From Flavobacteriales bacterium (lineage in GTDB: Bacteria > Bacteroidota > Bacteroidia > Flavobacteriales_E > Vicingaceae), in the NCBI GenBank assembly GCA_029262875.1, contig JAJCYO010000125.1:1-64000 (forward strand): a stretch of 64,000 nt of DNA, in the 5' to 3' direction. Positions 38,801 through 46,647 of the stretch are shown here, piece by piece. Position numbers and translations under genes: made by a program. A model generated the notes under the pieces. That model saw only the letters and a list, made by a program, of their open reading frames with translations. It was not told the origin of the DNA and made no database searches. Position 1 is the first letter of the stretch; each line of letters begins with the position of its first letter.

Positions 38801-38912
38801 GTTGAAAAATATGAAAGATCGAGTAGTAGAAATGAAAGGAAACTTAACCATTGGAAAGACAGAAGAGGGAATTGGGACTCGGATTTCAATTGAAGTACCT
38901 ATAGTAAGTTGA
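35895..38912 (+). CDS. Propeller-type sensor histidine kinase
   Basis: 1005 residues. A signal sequence leads into two seven-bladed beta-propellers built from Reg_prop repeats (GYLWFATQDGISQYDG, KIWVGTSGNGINVYNP, EIWLGSNKGVYKYNE). Then come a Y_Y_Y domain (about 690-760), one transmembrane helix (WWFISLSGLIVLVLVGLVI), a HisKA_3 dimerisation helix with the phosphate-accepting His in SRDLHDNIGAQ, and an HATPase domain (EAQNNIIKHAQ, EDNGIGMG, FGLKNMKDR). The response regulator follows 61 bases downstream. The ligand is not predictable; in other Bacteroidota such sensors bind oligosaccharides. Confidence 0.95.
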   Translation: MRVRLIILLLFIPLFNFGQHRFSYIDIEDDLTENSVTEIFQDSEGYLWFATQDGISQYDGYQFKNYNISNNDSLSLSDNYLWGFIEDSLGFLWVCSRNGLNRIDKKTGKTIQFFINSSGSNGENQVADIAIYQGDLFALISGKICKIYIKQDYVNRINYIVENDIIETGSDTIYAFYKDGENIFFLQSDGLFNFTTKELMPISEFQKGITHTFFKATRRKELLWFTNGKKLYAYNSKTQQINSFRYDFEGATMYDLLTVKNELWVATDNGIFIFDDNKLIHHITKNQSNESGISSNIVAALAQDKTGKIWVGTSGNGINVYNPNRDKFKYLSKETLGGDYIIRSIVQTKNNQLIVCTSNKVIVLELYDITSTQSKFASDNVKSIQELKVKGHQNIVPTKVFLGLNGDILLGTKGNDIIVLDKYFKFKKKVTLNIEQQPTNVVSDIILTQKDEFWVATYYGIYVLDKAYDLIQVFSPDEKGLTTNYFLSVFEDTENEIWLGSNKGVYKYNETTNKFINYSYQKNNLQESPGFNFVCGFTDFGDGNLWMATYGGGLSKMDKKKGTFRHFTTENGLANNVCNGLLSDQTKNIWLNTNKGISRFNSKTEKFINYTKSDGLDFNEFNLNSFYKNEEGEMFFGTPIGLVIFNPEDIKISNYQPPVIISRVDVNYKNESQRLQNNHIDIYSKDKVLTIHYVGLNFSNSPKIKYKYRLVGYDEVWVETNELKANYTSLPDGEFTFAINTTNADGIWNETPKEIVIVVHPPIYKTWWFISLSGLIVLVLVGLVIRYFAQRNIKKRLRELRVQQEIHHEKQRISRDLHDNIGAQITYLISSIDQEAYTSKQEDVVFDRLSDKARNVMSQLRQTIWVISKEAINLSDFAQKVRDYSTKMLSLAGINVFVQVNGNENSVLAPTIVSHLFRILQEAQNNIIKHAQASEVKIELSVQNNCIYLFIEDNGIGMGEIKTWDDHFGLKNMKDRVVEMKGNLTIGKTEEGIGTRISIEVPIVS

Positions 38913-38956
38913 GGCATATGGCCTATTGTAACATTTGATTTGGTTAAAGACCTTTG
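38911..38956 (+). promoter_or_regulatory. Dyad operator and promoter of the response regulator gene
   Basis: AGGCATATGGCCT-like dyad (38912-38924) followed by TTG (38926-38928), 20 bases and GACCTTTG (38949-38956), one mismatch from TAnnTTTG. 17 of 18 bases (GGCATATG to TATTGTA) match the copy before the SBBP cargo gene, in the same position relative to the promoter. Confidence 0.55.
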
Positions 38957-38973
38957 AATCATTATATTTAAGT

Positions 38974-39615
38974 ATGGATAAGATTAAAATAGGGGTAGCT
39001 GAGGACGTGCCAGAGTTGGCAAGAATCATTAAACAAAAGTTTATGGCTTTTGAAGGGGTAGATTTAATCTTTATCGCTTCTAATGGGATAGAGCTTCAGG
39101 AAAAGTTAAAAGAAAATAAAGTAGATGTTATACTGATGGATATCAATATGCCTATAATGAATGGGATTGACGCAACCAGAAAAGTGAAAGAAAAATATCC
39201 AGATATTAAAGTTATTATGCATACTGTTTTTGACGAGGAGGACAAAGTTTTTGAATCAATTTTAGCTGGAGCAACGGGCTATTTATTAAAAGATGATAAA
39301 CCTTCTAAGATTTTATTGTCGATAGAAGAAGCAATGGAAGGAGGAGCACCGATGAGTGTTTCTATAGCGTCTAAGGTTTTAACCTTTATAAAAACAGACA
39401 CCCAAAAAAGCATTGAAAAGTTTAATTTAACCCAACGTGAACTCCAAATTTTACAACGAATAGGGAAAGGAGAAAATTACCAGCAAATTGCCGATATTCT
39501 ATTTATAAGCCCGAAAACAGTTAGAAATCATATAGAAAAGATCTACAAAAAATTACATGTTCATAATAAAGTAGATGCTGTAACTGTGGCCATGAAAAAT
39601 AAATTGATTGTTTAA
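38974..39615 (+). CDS. LuxR/NarL-type response regulator
   Basis: 213 residues: a receiver domain (phosphoacceptor D56 in VILMDINMP, acidic pair E10/D11, conserved K in GYLLKDDKP) and a C-terminal LuxR-type helix-turn-helix (LTQRELQILQRIGKGENYQQ and SPKTVRNHIEKIYKKL). It pairs with the propeller kinase upstream. The longer frame starts with TTG at 38935; the ATG at 38974 gives the standard receiver start MDKIKIGV. The dyad upstream of its promoter and of a divergent cargo gene is its most likely binding site. Confidence 0.95.
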   Translation: MDKIKIGVAEDVPELARIIKQKFMAFEGVDLIFIASNGIELQEKLKENKVDVILMDINMPIMNGIDATRKVKEKYPDIKVIMHTVFDEEDKVFESILAGATGYLLKDDKPSKILLSIEEAMEGGAPMSVSIASKVLTFIKTDTQKSIEKFNLTQRELQILQRIGKGENYQQIADILFISPKTVRNHIEKIYKKLHVHNKVDAVTVAMKNKLIV

Positions 39616-39720
39616 TTAGAGTTCTTTCTACTATCCAAACTTATTTTTCCCAAGACATACCGTATATATAATAATAACTACTAGTTATACATTGTTTAGT
39701 TAATAAGTCAAACAATTCAT

Positions 39721-39751
39721 TATATTTGGCGTTATACTATTTATAGTATAA
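39721..39751 (+). promoter_or_regulatory. -7 box with palindrome at the start point, before the LytTR gene
   Basis: TATATTTG (39721-39728) is a full -7 match. Immediately after lies the inverted repeat TTATACTA-TTTA-TAGTATAA (39732-39751), at the expected transcription start; a candidate operator or 5' mRNA hairpin. Confidence 0.5.
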
Positions 39752-39800
39752 ATATTTAGGTGTAAAACAAGGAAAGTTTAGCATTAACTTTTCTACTTAT

Positions 39801-42410
39801 ATGAGAATTAGTTTAGTCTTATTAATGTTGCTATGTAGTATACATGCTTATACTCAATCGCCTCTTCCTTCCTTTAAAAATTTTACTGTAGCTGATGGTT
39901 TACCTAGCTCTGAAGTATATGATGTTATTCAGGACAGAGTAGGGTACATGTGGTATGCTACGGATAGAGGAGTAGTAAAATACAATGGCTATGAGTTCGA
40001 AACATTTACCACTGAAGATGGCTTAATGGACAATGTTGTTTTTGAGCTTTATGAAGACCCAAAAGGCAGGATATGGATGATTCCCATGAATGGGAAACTG
40101 TGTTTTTTTGAAGGTAATAATATAAAAGAATATCAGTATAATAACGAATTAATTGAGCACCTTAAAGTTCGACACTATCAATCTTTCCAAGTAGATAAAA
40201 ACGATAATATTTATGTTGGAACAACTCTGAGTGGCTTATTGCAAATTTCAGATAAGGGTATAGTAACTAAGACAAAGAGAGGAATGCCATGCACTAATAT
40301 TTTTTTCGGAAAGAGAGACGGATTCGTTTATTCTTATCAAGAGTCAAACCCTGTTAAGTGTAAAAAAAAGATCTTTAATTATCATTATGATAATGTATTT
40401 GTGGGTAACTCTACTGTGAGCCCAATACGATCAAAAGGGGTTTTGATTAAAGAAAATTTATTGTGTTTTAATACTGCCGGCAAACTCATTCTTTATAATA
40501 TAGATAGTGCTAAAATTAGAAGTGAAGCAGTTTTTGGATCTCGTGTTACAAGTTTTGAAAAAATAGACGGTTTATTGTTTGTTGGTTTGGAATTGGGCGG
40601 ATTAAAAGTATTGGTTGAGCAAAATGGAGAATTAATAGAAAAACATCATTTTTTATCAAATTATACCTGTACATCTATAATGAAAGATAAAGAAGGAGGA
40701 TATTGGTTTCCAACAACACAACATGGAGTTTTTTATACGCCAAATTTAGATGTGTTGTCCTACTCTGTTAAAAATGGGTTATACGAAAATTATATAGATG
40801 AGTTAGGAGTAATGGGACAAAAATTGGCCATAAGTTACAGGGATGAATATCAAATTTATGCAGAGAACTCTTTTTCCAAACTCCACCTTATGAATAATAC
40901 GAGTATGCTAATTCAAACGGCATATGACTCGTTAAGGTTTTACAAAAAAGGATGTATTTTTTATTATAACGGAGAAAAGTTAATGAATACCTGTGAAAAC
41001 TTTGTTTATCCTAATTTAAAATCATCTTCGATTCCAGCAAGAAAAAGATTTAAAGGGGCCATTTATTTTTTTAATAAACGAGAAGGGTACAGGTATGATG
41101 AAGAGAAATTTACCAAGATAAGCTTGAGTAAAGAATTTTCAAGAATTGAGGATGTTGAAATAATTGATGAACATACTTTTTGGATAGGAGCGTTAACAGG
41201 TCTATATAAAAAAACAGCAAAAGGTATTAAGGCAATGTCAACTGTTGATTCCTTATTTTCTTATCGGGTGATTGGATTGGATCGAACAGAAAAATATGAG
41301 TTAATTGTGGGAACTAGAGGGGCAGGAATTATTCTAATACAAGGAGATGACATCATAAACATTAATACCAATAACGGGTTAATTGTGAATGATATAACCA
41401 GTTTATACGTTGATGAAGAAGAAAATATTTGGGTAGCTACCAATCGAGGATTGAATCGAATTGATGCCAATAACATAGCGAACATCGATTTTTATTCCAC
41501 CAACGATGGACTTATTTCTAATGAAATTACCAATGTTCGAAGAATCATGAACAAGGTATATGTTGCAACAAAAAGAGGATTGTCAATAATTGATTTGGAT
41601 GCACACAAAAAAACGAATATGGGTGTTAACACCCGTATTGTAAGTGTTAAATTAAATGATGAACTGATCTCACATCAATCTATAATAGATATTTCACCGA
41701 ATGACAAATACCTCGAAATAAACTATTTAGGAATTAATTATGCAGCTTTAGGGAACATACAATACCGATATAGAATCAAAGAAATATCGAATAAATGGCA
41801 GTATACGAAAAATAGAGTTTTAAAATTAGATATTTTCCCAGAACGTGGAACTTATGCCATAGAAATAATGGCCAGAAAACTACCAGATGGAGTTTGGAGT
41901 AAAAAAGCCAAAATGATTACCTTAAAATTTCACCCTCCTTTTTATAAGACAGGTTGGTTTTTAATAACTGCATTGTCTTTATTCTTTATATTAATATATA
42001 TAGGATTTAGAATCAAAGTGTTGGCATATAACCGACATATTCTTCAAGAAATAATGAGTAGGCTATTAAAGAAATTAGGCAAGCAGTCGTATTTGATTAT
42101 TGAGTTAGATAAAAAACAAATAAGAATCAATGAAGCTGATATTTTATTTATACAATCATTTAAAGATTATGTTGAAATAAAAACAGTATCAGACAAATAC
42201 CTGTACCGTTCTACGTTAAAAAATATGGAAGGTAAATTACCATCCATCAACTTTATCCGTGTACACCGTTCTTATTTGATCCAAAAAGATAAAGTTGATG
42301 GCATTTCAAAAGATGAACTAATCATTCAAAATCATCAAATTCCGATTGGTAAAACCTACCAATCTAAACTTTCAGGATTAAAAAATCAATTCTCTAGGTT
42401 AAATAACTAA
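39801..42410 (+). CDS. Membrane-anchored propeller/LytTR regulator
   Basis: 869 residues. Signal peptide (cut after HAYTQ), Reg_prop beta-propeller repeats (VGYMWYATDRGVVKYNGYEF, NIWVATNRGLNRID), a Y_Y_Y domain (about 620-695), one transmembrane helix (WFLITALSLFFILIYIGF) and a C-terminal LytTR DNA-binding domain (INEADILFIQSFKDYVEIKT and IRVHRSYLIQK). There is no kinase or receiver domain, so this is a one-component sensor that would have to bind DNA while in the membrane. It is the gene just upstream of two LytTR half-site repeats and the secreted-protein operon. Confidence 0.93.
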   Translation: MRISLVLLMLLCSIHAYTQSPLPSFKNFTVADGLPSSEVYDVIQDRVGYMWYATDRGVVKYNGYEFETFTTEDGLMDNVVFELYEDPKGRIWMIPMNGKLCFFEGNNIKEYQYNNELIEHLKVRHYQSFQVDKNDNIYVGTTLSGLLQISDKGIVTKTKRGMPCTNIFFGKRDGFVYSYQESNPVKCKKKIFNYHYDNVFVGNSTVSPIRSKGVLIKENLLCFNTAGKLILYNIDSAKIRSEAVFGSRVTSFEKIDGLLFVGLELGGLKVLVEQNGELIEKHHFLSNYTCTSIMKDKEGGYWFPTTQHGVFYTPNLDVLSYSVKNGLYENYIDELGVMGQKLAISYRDEYQIYAENSFSKLHLMNNTSMLIQTAYDSLRFYKKGCIFYYNGEKLMNTCENFVYPNLKSSSIPARKRFKGAIYFFNKREGYRYDEEKFTKISLSKEFSRIEDVEIIDEHTFWIGALTGLYKKTAKGIKAMSTVDSLFSYRVIGLDRTEKYELIVGTRGAGIILIQGDDIININTNNGLIVNDITSLYVDEEENIWVATNRGLNRIDANNIANIDFYSTNDGLISNEITNVRRIMNKVYVATKRGLSIIDLDAHKKTNMGVNTRIVSVKLNDELISHQSIIDISPNDKYLEINYLGINYAALGNIQYRYRIKEISNKWQYTKNRVLKLDIFPERGTYAIEIMARKLPDGVWSKKAKMITLKFHPPFYKTGWFLITALSLFFILIYIGFRIKVLAYNRHILQEIMSRLLKKLGKQSYLIIELDKKQIRINEADILFIQSFKDYVEIKTVSDKYLYRSTLKNMEGKLPSINFIRVHRSYLIQKDKVDGISKDELIIQNHQIPIGKTYQSKLSGLKNQFSRLNN

Positions 42411-42450
42411 TCCGTTCGTCTCAAAAACCCAGTCCGTTCGTCTCAAAAAC
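42411..42450 (+). promoter_or_regulatory. LytTR-type operator: two direct repeats
   Basis: TCCGTTCGTCTCAAAAAC occurs twice, at 42411-42428 and 42433-42450, identical, period 22. Its first nine bases TCCGTTCGT fit the published LytTR half-site pattern [TA][AC][CA]GTTN[AG][TG] at every position, with a 13-base gap between half-sites, as expected for that family. Confidence 0.75.
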
Positions 42451-42545
42451 ACTTTTTTAAAAGGGAATAGAAGCAACCCATGCTTTTTTTTGTGTTAAAT
42501 AAAAACAGAAGAATCAATTTATTAATAAATAAAAAACGAATACTT

Positions 42546-44483
42546 ATGAAGTATAAAATTTTAACTCTAATTGTACTATCAGTTGTAACTTTTACTACAT
42601 ATAGTCAAAATAACAATGGAAACGGCAATGGTAATCCTGGAGGTCTTACTAATGTATGGACACGTACAGGTAATACTGGCGTTTTATCTACGGAATTTTT
42701 AGGAACTAACGATAATACAGATTTAATTTTTAAAACCAATTTACTAGAAAGAATGAGAATTCTCGGTTCAGGAAATATTGGAATAGGAACGGCAACTCCG
42801 TTGAGCACACTTGATTTAACAGGAACCTTTCGTTTAAACGATGGAACACAACAGGCGGGTTATTTTTTAGGAACGGATGCTAATGGAAATGCTGCATGGG
42901 TTTCTTTACCGAACAACAACATCTGGAATTTAAATGGAAACGATGCTTATTATACTGCAGGAAGAGTTGGTATAGGCACAAGTACTCCTGGTGCAACCAA
43001 TCCAAATGCTGTGTTAGAAGTGAAAGGTAGAACCGTTATTGATGGAAATGATCATACCGAAACCCGTTTAACCTTTACGAATGCAGGGATTGGGGCAACG
43101 CAATTTTTTTGGGATGAGCCAACAGACCTTTTCAATATTCAAGCCTCAAGAGTGGGAGGAGCAGGGATCAACTTTATTGTTAGAGATATGCTGAATCAAT
43201 ACCATGATGTACTGAACCTAAATAAAAATACTAATGTTGGAATTAAAACCAACCAACCTAATTCTCCATTAACAGTTGCAGGGACTATAGAATCCACAAC
43301 TGGAGGAATTAAATTTCCTGATGGAACAGTGCAAACAACTGCAGCTACTGTGCTACAGGGATCTTCTGTCAATCCATATACTGATTTATTTGTTTCCGAT
43401 TATTTAAAAGTAGGAAACAACTCTATACATATGGGTTCTGCTAATGCTACAAGTACTGAAAATGAATTTTTTACTACAAATGGGCCATTAATTATTAATA
43501 GTAGTGGTGTTAATGTTAAAAGCGGGACATCCGAAGGACAAAATACCATAATAAATCCCAACGGAGGAAGAGTTGGGATTGGCCATGCTAATATTTCTAC
43601 AGGAGTGGATGTGCATGTTAAAGGGAAAATGTTATTGGACGGAATTAATTCGTCTATGTTTTTTGGTGATGATATTGTGCGTTCAAGAGGTCAGTATGGA
43701 ATTGAGTATGAAAAATGGTCTGGTGGTTTAAATTTTTGGAAACCTTTTGGGAGTACTAATTCTACAGGTGGCGGTGGATTTCAAAATTTCATTCTTTTCT
43801 TAAAAGATAATGGAAATGTTGGAGTAGGAACTTCTAATCCAAAGGATGCTTTTCAGCTGGGAGATAATGAACATAAAATTGTAATGGGTTCAGCAATTGG
43901 TGCTGATTTAGATTTTGGAACCATGTATTTAGGATTTAATGCTGCAAGAGAAGCAGGTGCTTGGTCGACCAATACTGATGGAGCTCATAATGGAGGTGCT
44001 GTTATTTTTTCAGACATAAGCGGAGGAATAAGCTTTGCTAATATAGAAACTGAAGCTGTTGGTAGTTCTAATCAAACAGGTATTACAGATTTAGAATTAC
44101 GAGACAAGACGAGTCTTTATATAAGTAAAAATGGCAATGTGAGTATTGGAACAAAAGATGGACAAGGTTATAAATTAGCGGTAAAAGGGCACATGATTGC
44201 AGAAGAAATAGTGGTTAAACTACATGCTAACTGGCCTGATTTTGTTTTCACAAAAGATTATGGGTTAATGAGTTTAGATGAAGTTGCTTCATTTATTGAA
44301 GAAAATAATCATTTACCAAATATTCCTTCAGCAAATAAAGTATCGGAAGAAGGAATAAATCTAGGTGAAATGGATGCCAAGCTGTTACAAAAAATAGAAG
44401 AATTAACCCTATATGTTATTCAATTGAAAAAAGAGAATGAACGTCAGCAAGAATTAATCAATGATATAATTAGTGGAAAATAA
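42546..44483 (+). CDS. Secreted tail-fibre-like protein, first gene of the cargo operon
   Basis: 645 residues from the ATG at 42546, where a signal peptide (cut after TTYSQ) begins; a longer frame from 42480 would bury the leader. The body has repeated beta-helix-like blocks of tail-fibre type (RVGIGTSTPGA, GNVGVGTSNPKD, NVSIGTKDGQG). The C-terminus (ANWPDFVFTKDYGLMSLDEV, then NLGEMDAKLLQKIEELTLYVI) is a domain common in Bacteroidota surface proteins and ends in a coiled coil. No SDxRxK autocleavage motif and no type A or B sorting domain is seen, so how it is anchored is unclear. Confidence 0.85.
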   Translation: MKYKILTLIVLSVVTFTTYSQNNNGNGNGNPGGLTNVWTRTGNTGVLSTEFLGTNDNTDLIFKTNLLERMRILGSGNIGIGTATPLSTLDLTGTFRLNDGTQQAGYFLGTDANGNAAWVSLPNNNIWNLNGNDAYYTAGRVGIGTSTPGATNPNAVLEVKGRTVIDGNDHTETRLTFTNAGIGATQFFWDEPTDLFNIQASRVGGAGINFIVRDMLNQYHDVLNLNKNTNVGIKTNQPNSPLTVAGTIESTTGGIKFPDGTVQTTAATVLQGSSVNPYTDLFVSDYLKVGNNSIHMGSANATSTENEFFTTNGPLIINSSGVNVKSGTSEGQNTIINPNGGRVGIGHANISTGVDVHVKGKMLLDGINSSMFFGDDIVRSRGQYGIEYEKWSGGLNFWKPFGSTNSTGGGGFQNFILFLKDNGNVGVGTSNPKDAFQLGDNEHKIVMGSAIGADLDFGTMYLGFNAAREAGAWSTNTDGAHNGGAVIFSDISGGISFANIETEAVGSSNQTGITDLELRDKTSLYISKNGNVSIGTKDGQGYKLAVKGHMIAEEIVVKLHANWPDFVFTKDYGLMSLDEVASFIEENNHLPNIPSANKVSEEGINLGEMDAKLLQKIEELTLYVIQLKKENERQQELINDIISGK

Positions 44484-44490
44484 GACCCTT

Positions 44491-46647
44491 ATGGAGAAGA
44501 AAAACATCCGTTTTATGAACGATAAAAAAGACTCTATAATCTACTTGTTATTTGTTTTAATCTTGTTATTTAATTCACAAGCTTCGGCACAAGGGTTAAC
44601 CCAAAAGTGGAATACATTTGAGAAAAAAGAACAAATAAAATTATCTGATGAATTATTTCTTAATTCTAAATATTTTCATTTAGAAAAGGATAATGAAATG
44701 ATTAAATACAAGGAATATGATGATAAACAAGGAAACACACATGCGAAATATTTTCAAACATACAAAGGAATTAAAATAGAGGGAGGGCATTATATTCTTC
44801 ATTATTTAAATGATGATTTGTATGCTATGAATGGAAATATTGTTTCTCAATTACAAATAGATGATACACAACAAATATCAGAAGAGCAGGCAGTTAATAT
44901 TGTTTTAAATAGATTAGTAAAAGAAAATAGTTTCAATTTAGAATATGAAATTAAAAAACCTGATGTTAGAAGCTTAACAGACAAAGATAAACAGCTAAGA
45001 GGAAGTCTAATAATTACGGAAAAGGGAGACGATAAGAAATGGAAACTTTGTTACAAGTTTAATATAGAACTAAATAAGGCACTGGAGTCTTATGATTGTT
45101 ATGTCGATGTTAAATCTGGAGAAATAATTAGCATTGAATCCTCCGCTCGCCATTGTACTGTTGGAACAGCAACAGGTACCACAAGGTATAACGGATCACA
45201 GTATTTTACGACAAAATGGGGAGGGTCATTGGCTCAATATGAGCTTATAGATGATTGTAGAAATATTCGAACAAAACATGCTTGGGGGTGGTTTGATTAT
45301 CATGATGGGACTGATAATTGGGTGTCCTCGAATGATATAGAAGGAGTTAGTGTACATTGGGCCTTACAAAGAGCTTTTGACTATTATGAATTTGCATTTA
45401 ATTTAGCAGGAGTTGATGGGTTTTATATGCCCATCGAAGGGAGAGCAGATGCGAATGGCACCTATTCAAATCAGGCAGCGTGGTCCAATGGTAGAATCTT
45501 TGTTGGGGGTGATAATGGTAGTGATATTAGTTTTGCTACACTTGATGTTATTGGTCATGAATGGACACATGGAGTTGACCAACATTCGGGGCCAAACCTT
45601 ACTGCTCAAGATGAATCCGGAGCACTGAAAGAATCGTTTGCTGATATTTTTGGGGCAATGGTAGAATATTATGTAGAAGGTATGCACAGTGGGATTTATG
45701 TTCATGGGGATGATCATGGTAAAACTTCTGCTCTTGAGAGTTTCCAAGACCCTGGAATTTATGATGCTCCTTCAATTTATGAAGGTCTGAATTGGCATGA
45801 CTATACTACCAATACAAATGATTTTGGAGGTATTCACACGAATAGAGGAGTTCAAAATCACTGGTTTTATTTGTTGGCAGAAGGAGGGAGTCAAACAGTA
45901 GACGGGGTCACCTATAATGTTACTGGTATAGGAATTGAAAACGCAGCCTATGTTACTTACAAAAACTTTAGGGATTATTTAAGTGAATCTTCTGAATACA
46001 ATGACTCAAAAAATGGTTCTATTCTGGCAGCGATAGATATATGGGGAGAATGTGATTGGAAAGTAGAACAGGTAATTAATGCTTGGAATGCAGTAGGTGT
46101 TTCTTCAGTAGGAGGAAAATATTTTAATCACTTTGTCGATTGTAATGAGGTTCAACTTTCATATTCTTTAGGGAATACTTATGGTGCTGATGCATTAAAT
46201 GATATTAACTCTGATTGTCTGTATTCGGCAGGAGAAATAAGTAGATTGGTCGCTGGAAATCAAATCCGGTTTCTTGCTGGAAGTATTTTATCTGGCGATT
46301 TAAGAGCTAGTATAAACTCATGTCTCACAAACAATATGAGGGTTAGCTCAAATCTTTCAAGCTATGCTGGATTAGGAAATATAGAAGTTGATTTTCAAAA
46401 TGAACTTTCTGTACCAAATGTGACTATTAATCCAAACCCTTCAAGTGGTATTTTTAGTATAAAGGTAGGAGAAAATTTCATTACAGGCTCTATGAAAGTG
46501 TACAATAGTATGGGGGTGAAAGTTTATGAAAAAAATGACTTAGATGAGTTTAGTGAGCTTAATCTGGATCAATATTCGAGTGGAATTTATATTCTTAGCT
46601 TAAGAAACGGAGAACGGATTTTTACAAAAAAACTTATAAAGGATTAA
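44491..46647 (+). CDS. M4-family metallopeptidase with T9SS type A sorting domain
   Basis: Thermolysin-like zinc peptidase of 718 residues: leader (FVLILLFNSQASAQ), FTP/PepSY propeptide (about 40-230), catalytic domain with zinc motif HEWTH (about residue 356) and Glu ligand in ALKESFADIFG, catalytic His in GGIHTNRGVQ (about 449), and a C-terminal sorting domain (INPNPSSGIFSI, KVYNSMGVKVYE, SSGIYILSL). All catalytic parts are present, so it should be active after export. The frame could also start at GTG 44473, inside the previous gene; the ATG at 44491 is chosen. It overlaps the next gene by one base. Confidence 0.93.
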   Translation: MEKKNIRFMNDKKDSIIYLLFVLILLFNSQASAQGLTQKWNTFEKKEQIKLSDELFLNSKYFHLEKDNEMIKYKEYDDKQGNTHAKYFQTYKGIKIEGGHYILHYLNDDLYAMNGNIVSQLQIDDTQQISEEQAVNIVLNRLVKENSFNLEYEIKKPDVRSLTDKDKQLRGSLIITEKGDDKKWKLCYKFNIELNKALESYDCYVDVKSGEIISIESSARHCTVGTATGTTRYNGSQYFTTKWGGSLAQYELIDDCRNIRTKHAWGWFDYHDGTDNWVSSNDIEGVSVHWALQRAFDYYEFAFNLAGVDGFYMPIEGRADANGTYSNQAAWSNGRIFVGGDNGSDISFATLDVIGHEWTHGVDQHSGPNLTAQDESGALKESFADIFGAMVEYYVEGMHSGIYVHGDDHGKTSALESFQDPGIYDAPSIYEGLNWHDYTTNTNDFGGIHTNRGVQNHWFYLLAEGGSQTVDGVTYNVTGIGIENAAYVTYKNFRDYLSESSEYNDSKNGSILAAIDIWGECDWKVEQVINAWNAVGVSSVGGKYFNHFVDCNEVQLSYSLGNTYGADALNDINSDCLYSAGEISRLVAGNQIRFLAGSILSGDLRASINSCLTNNMRVSSNLSSYAGLGNIEVDFQNELSVPNVTINPNPSSGIFSIKVGENFITGSMKVYNSMGVKVYEKNDLDEFSELNLDQYSSGIYILSLRNGERIFTKKLIKD

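Noticed and set aside
42411-42450. Short direct repeats as a remnant CRISPR array
   Set aside because: Only two copies with a 4-base gap between the 18-base units, no Cas genes; the LytTR half-site match explains them better.
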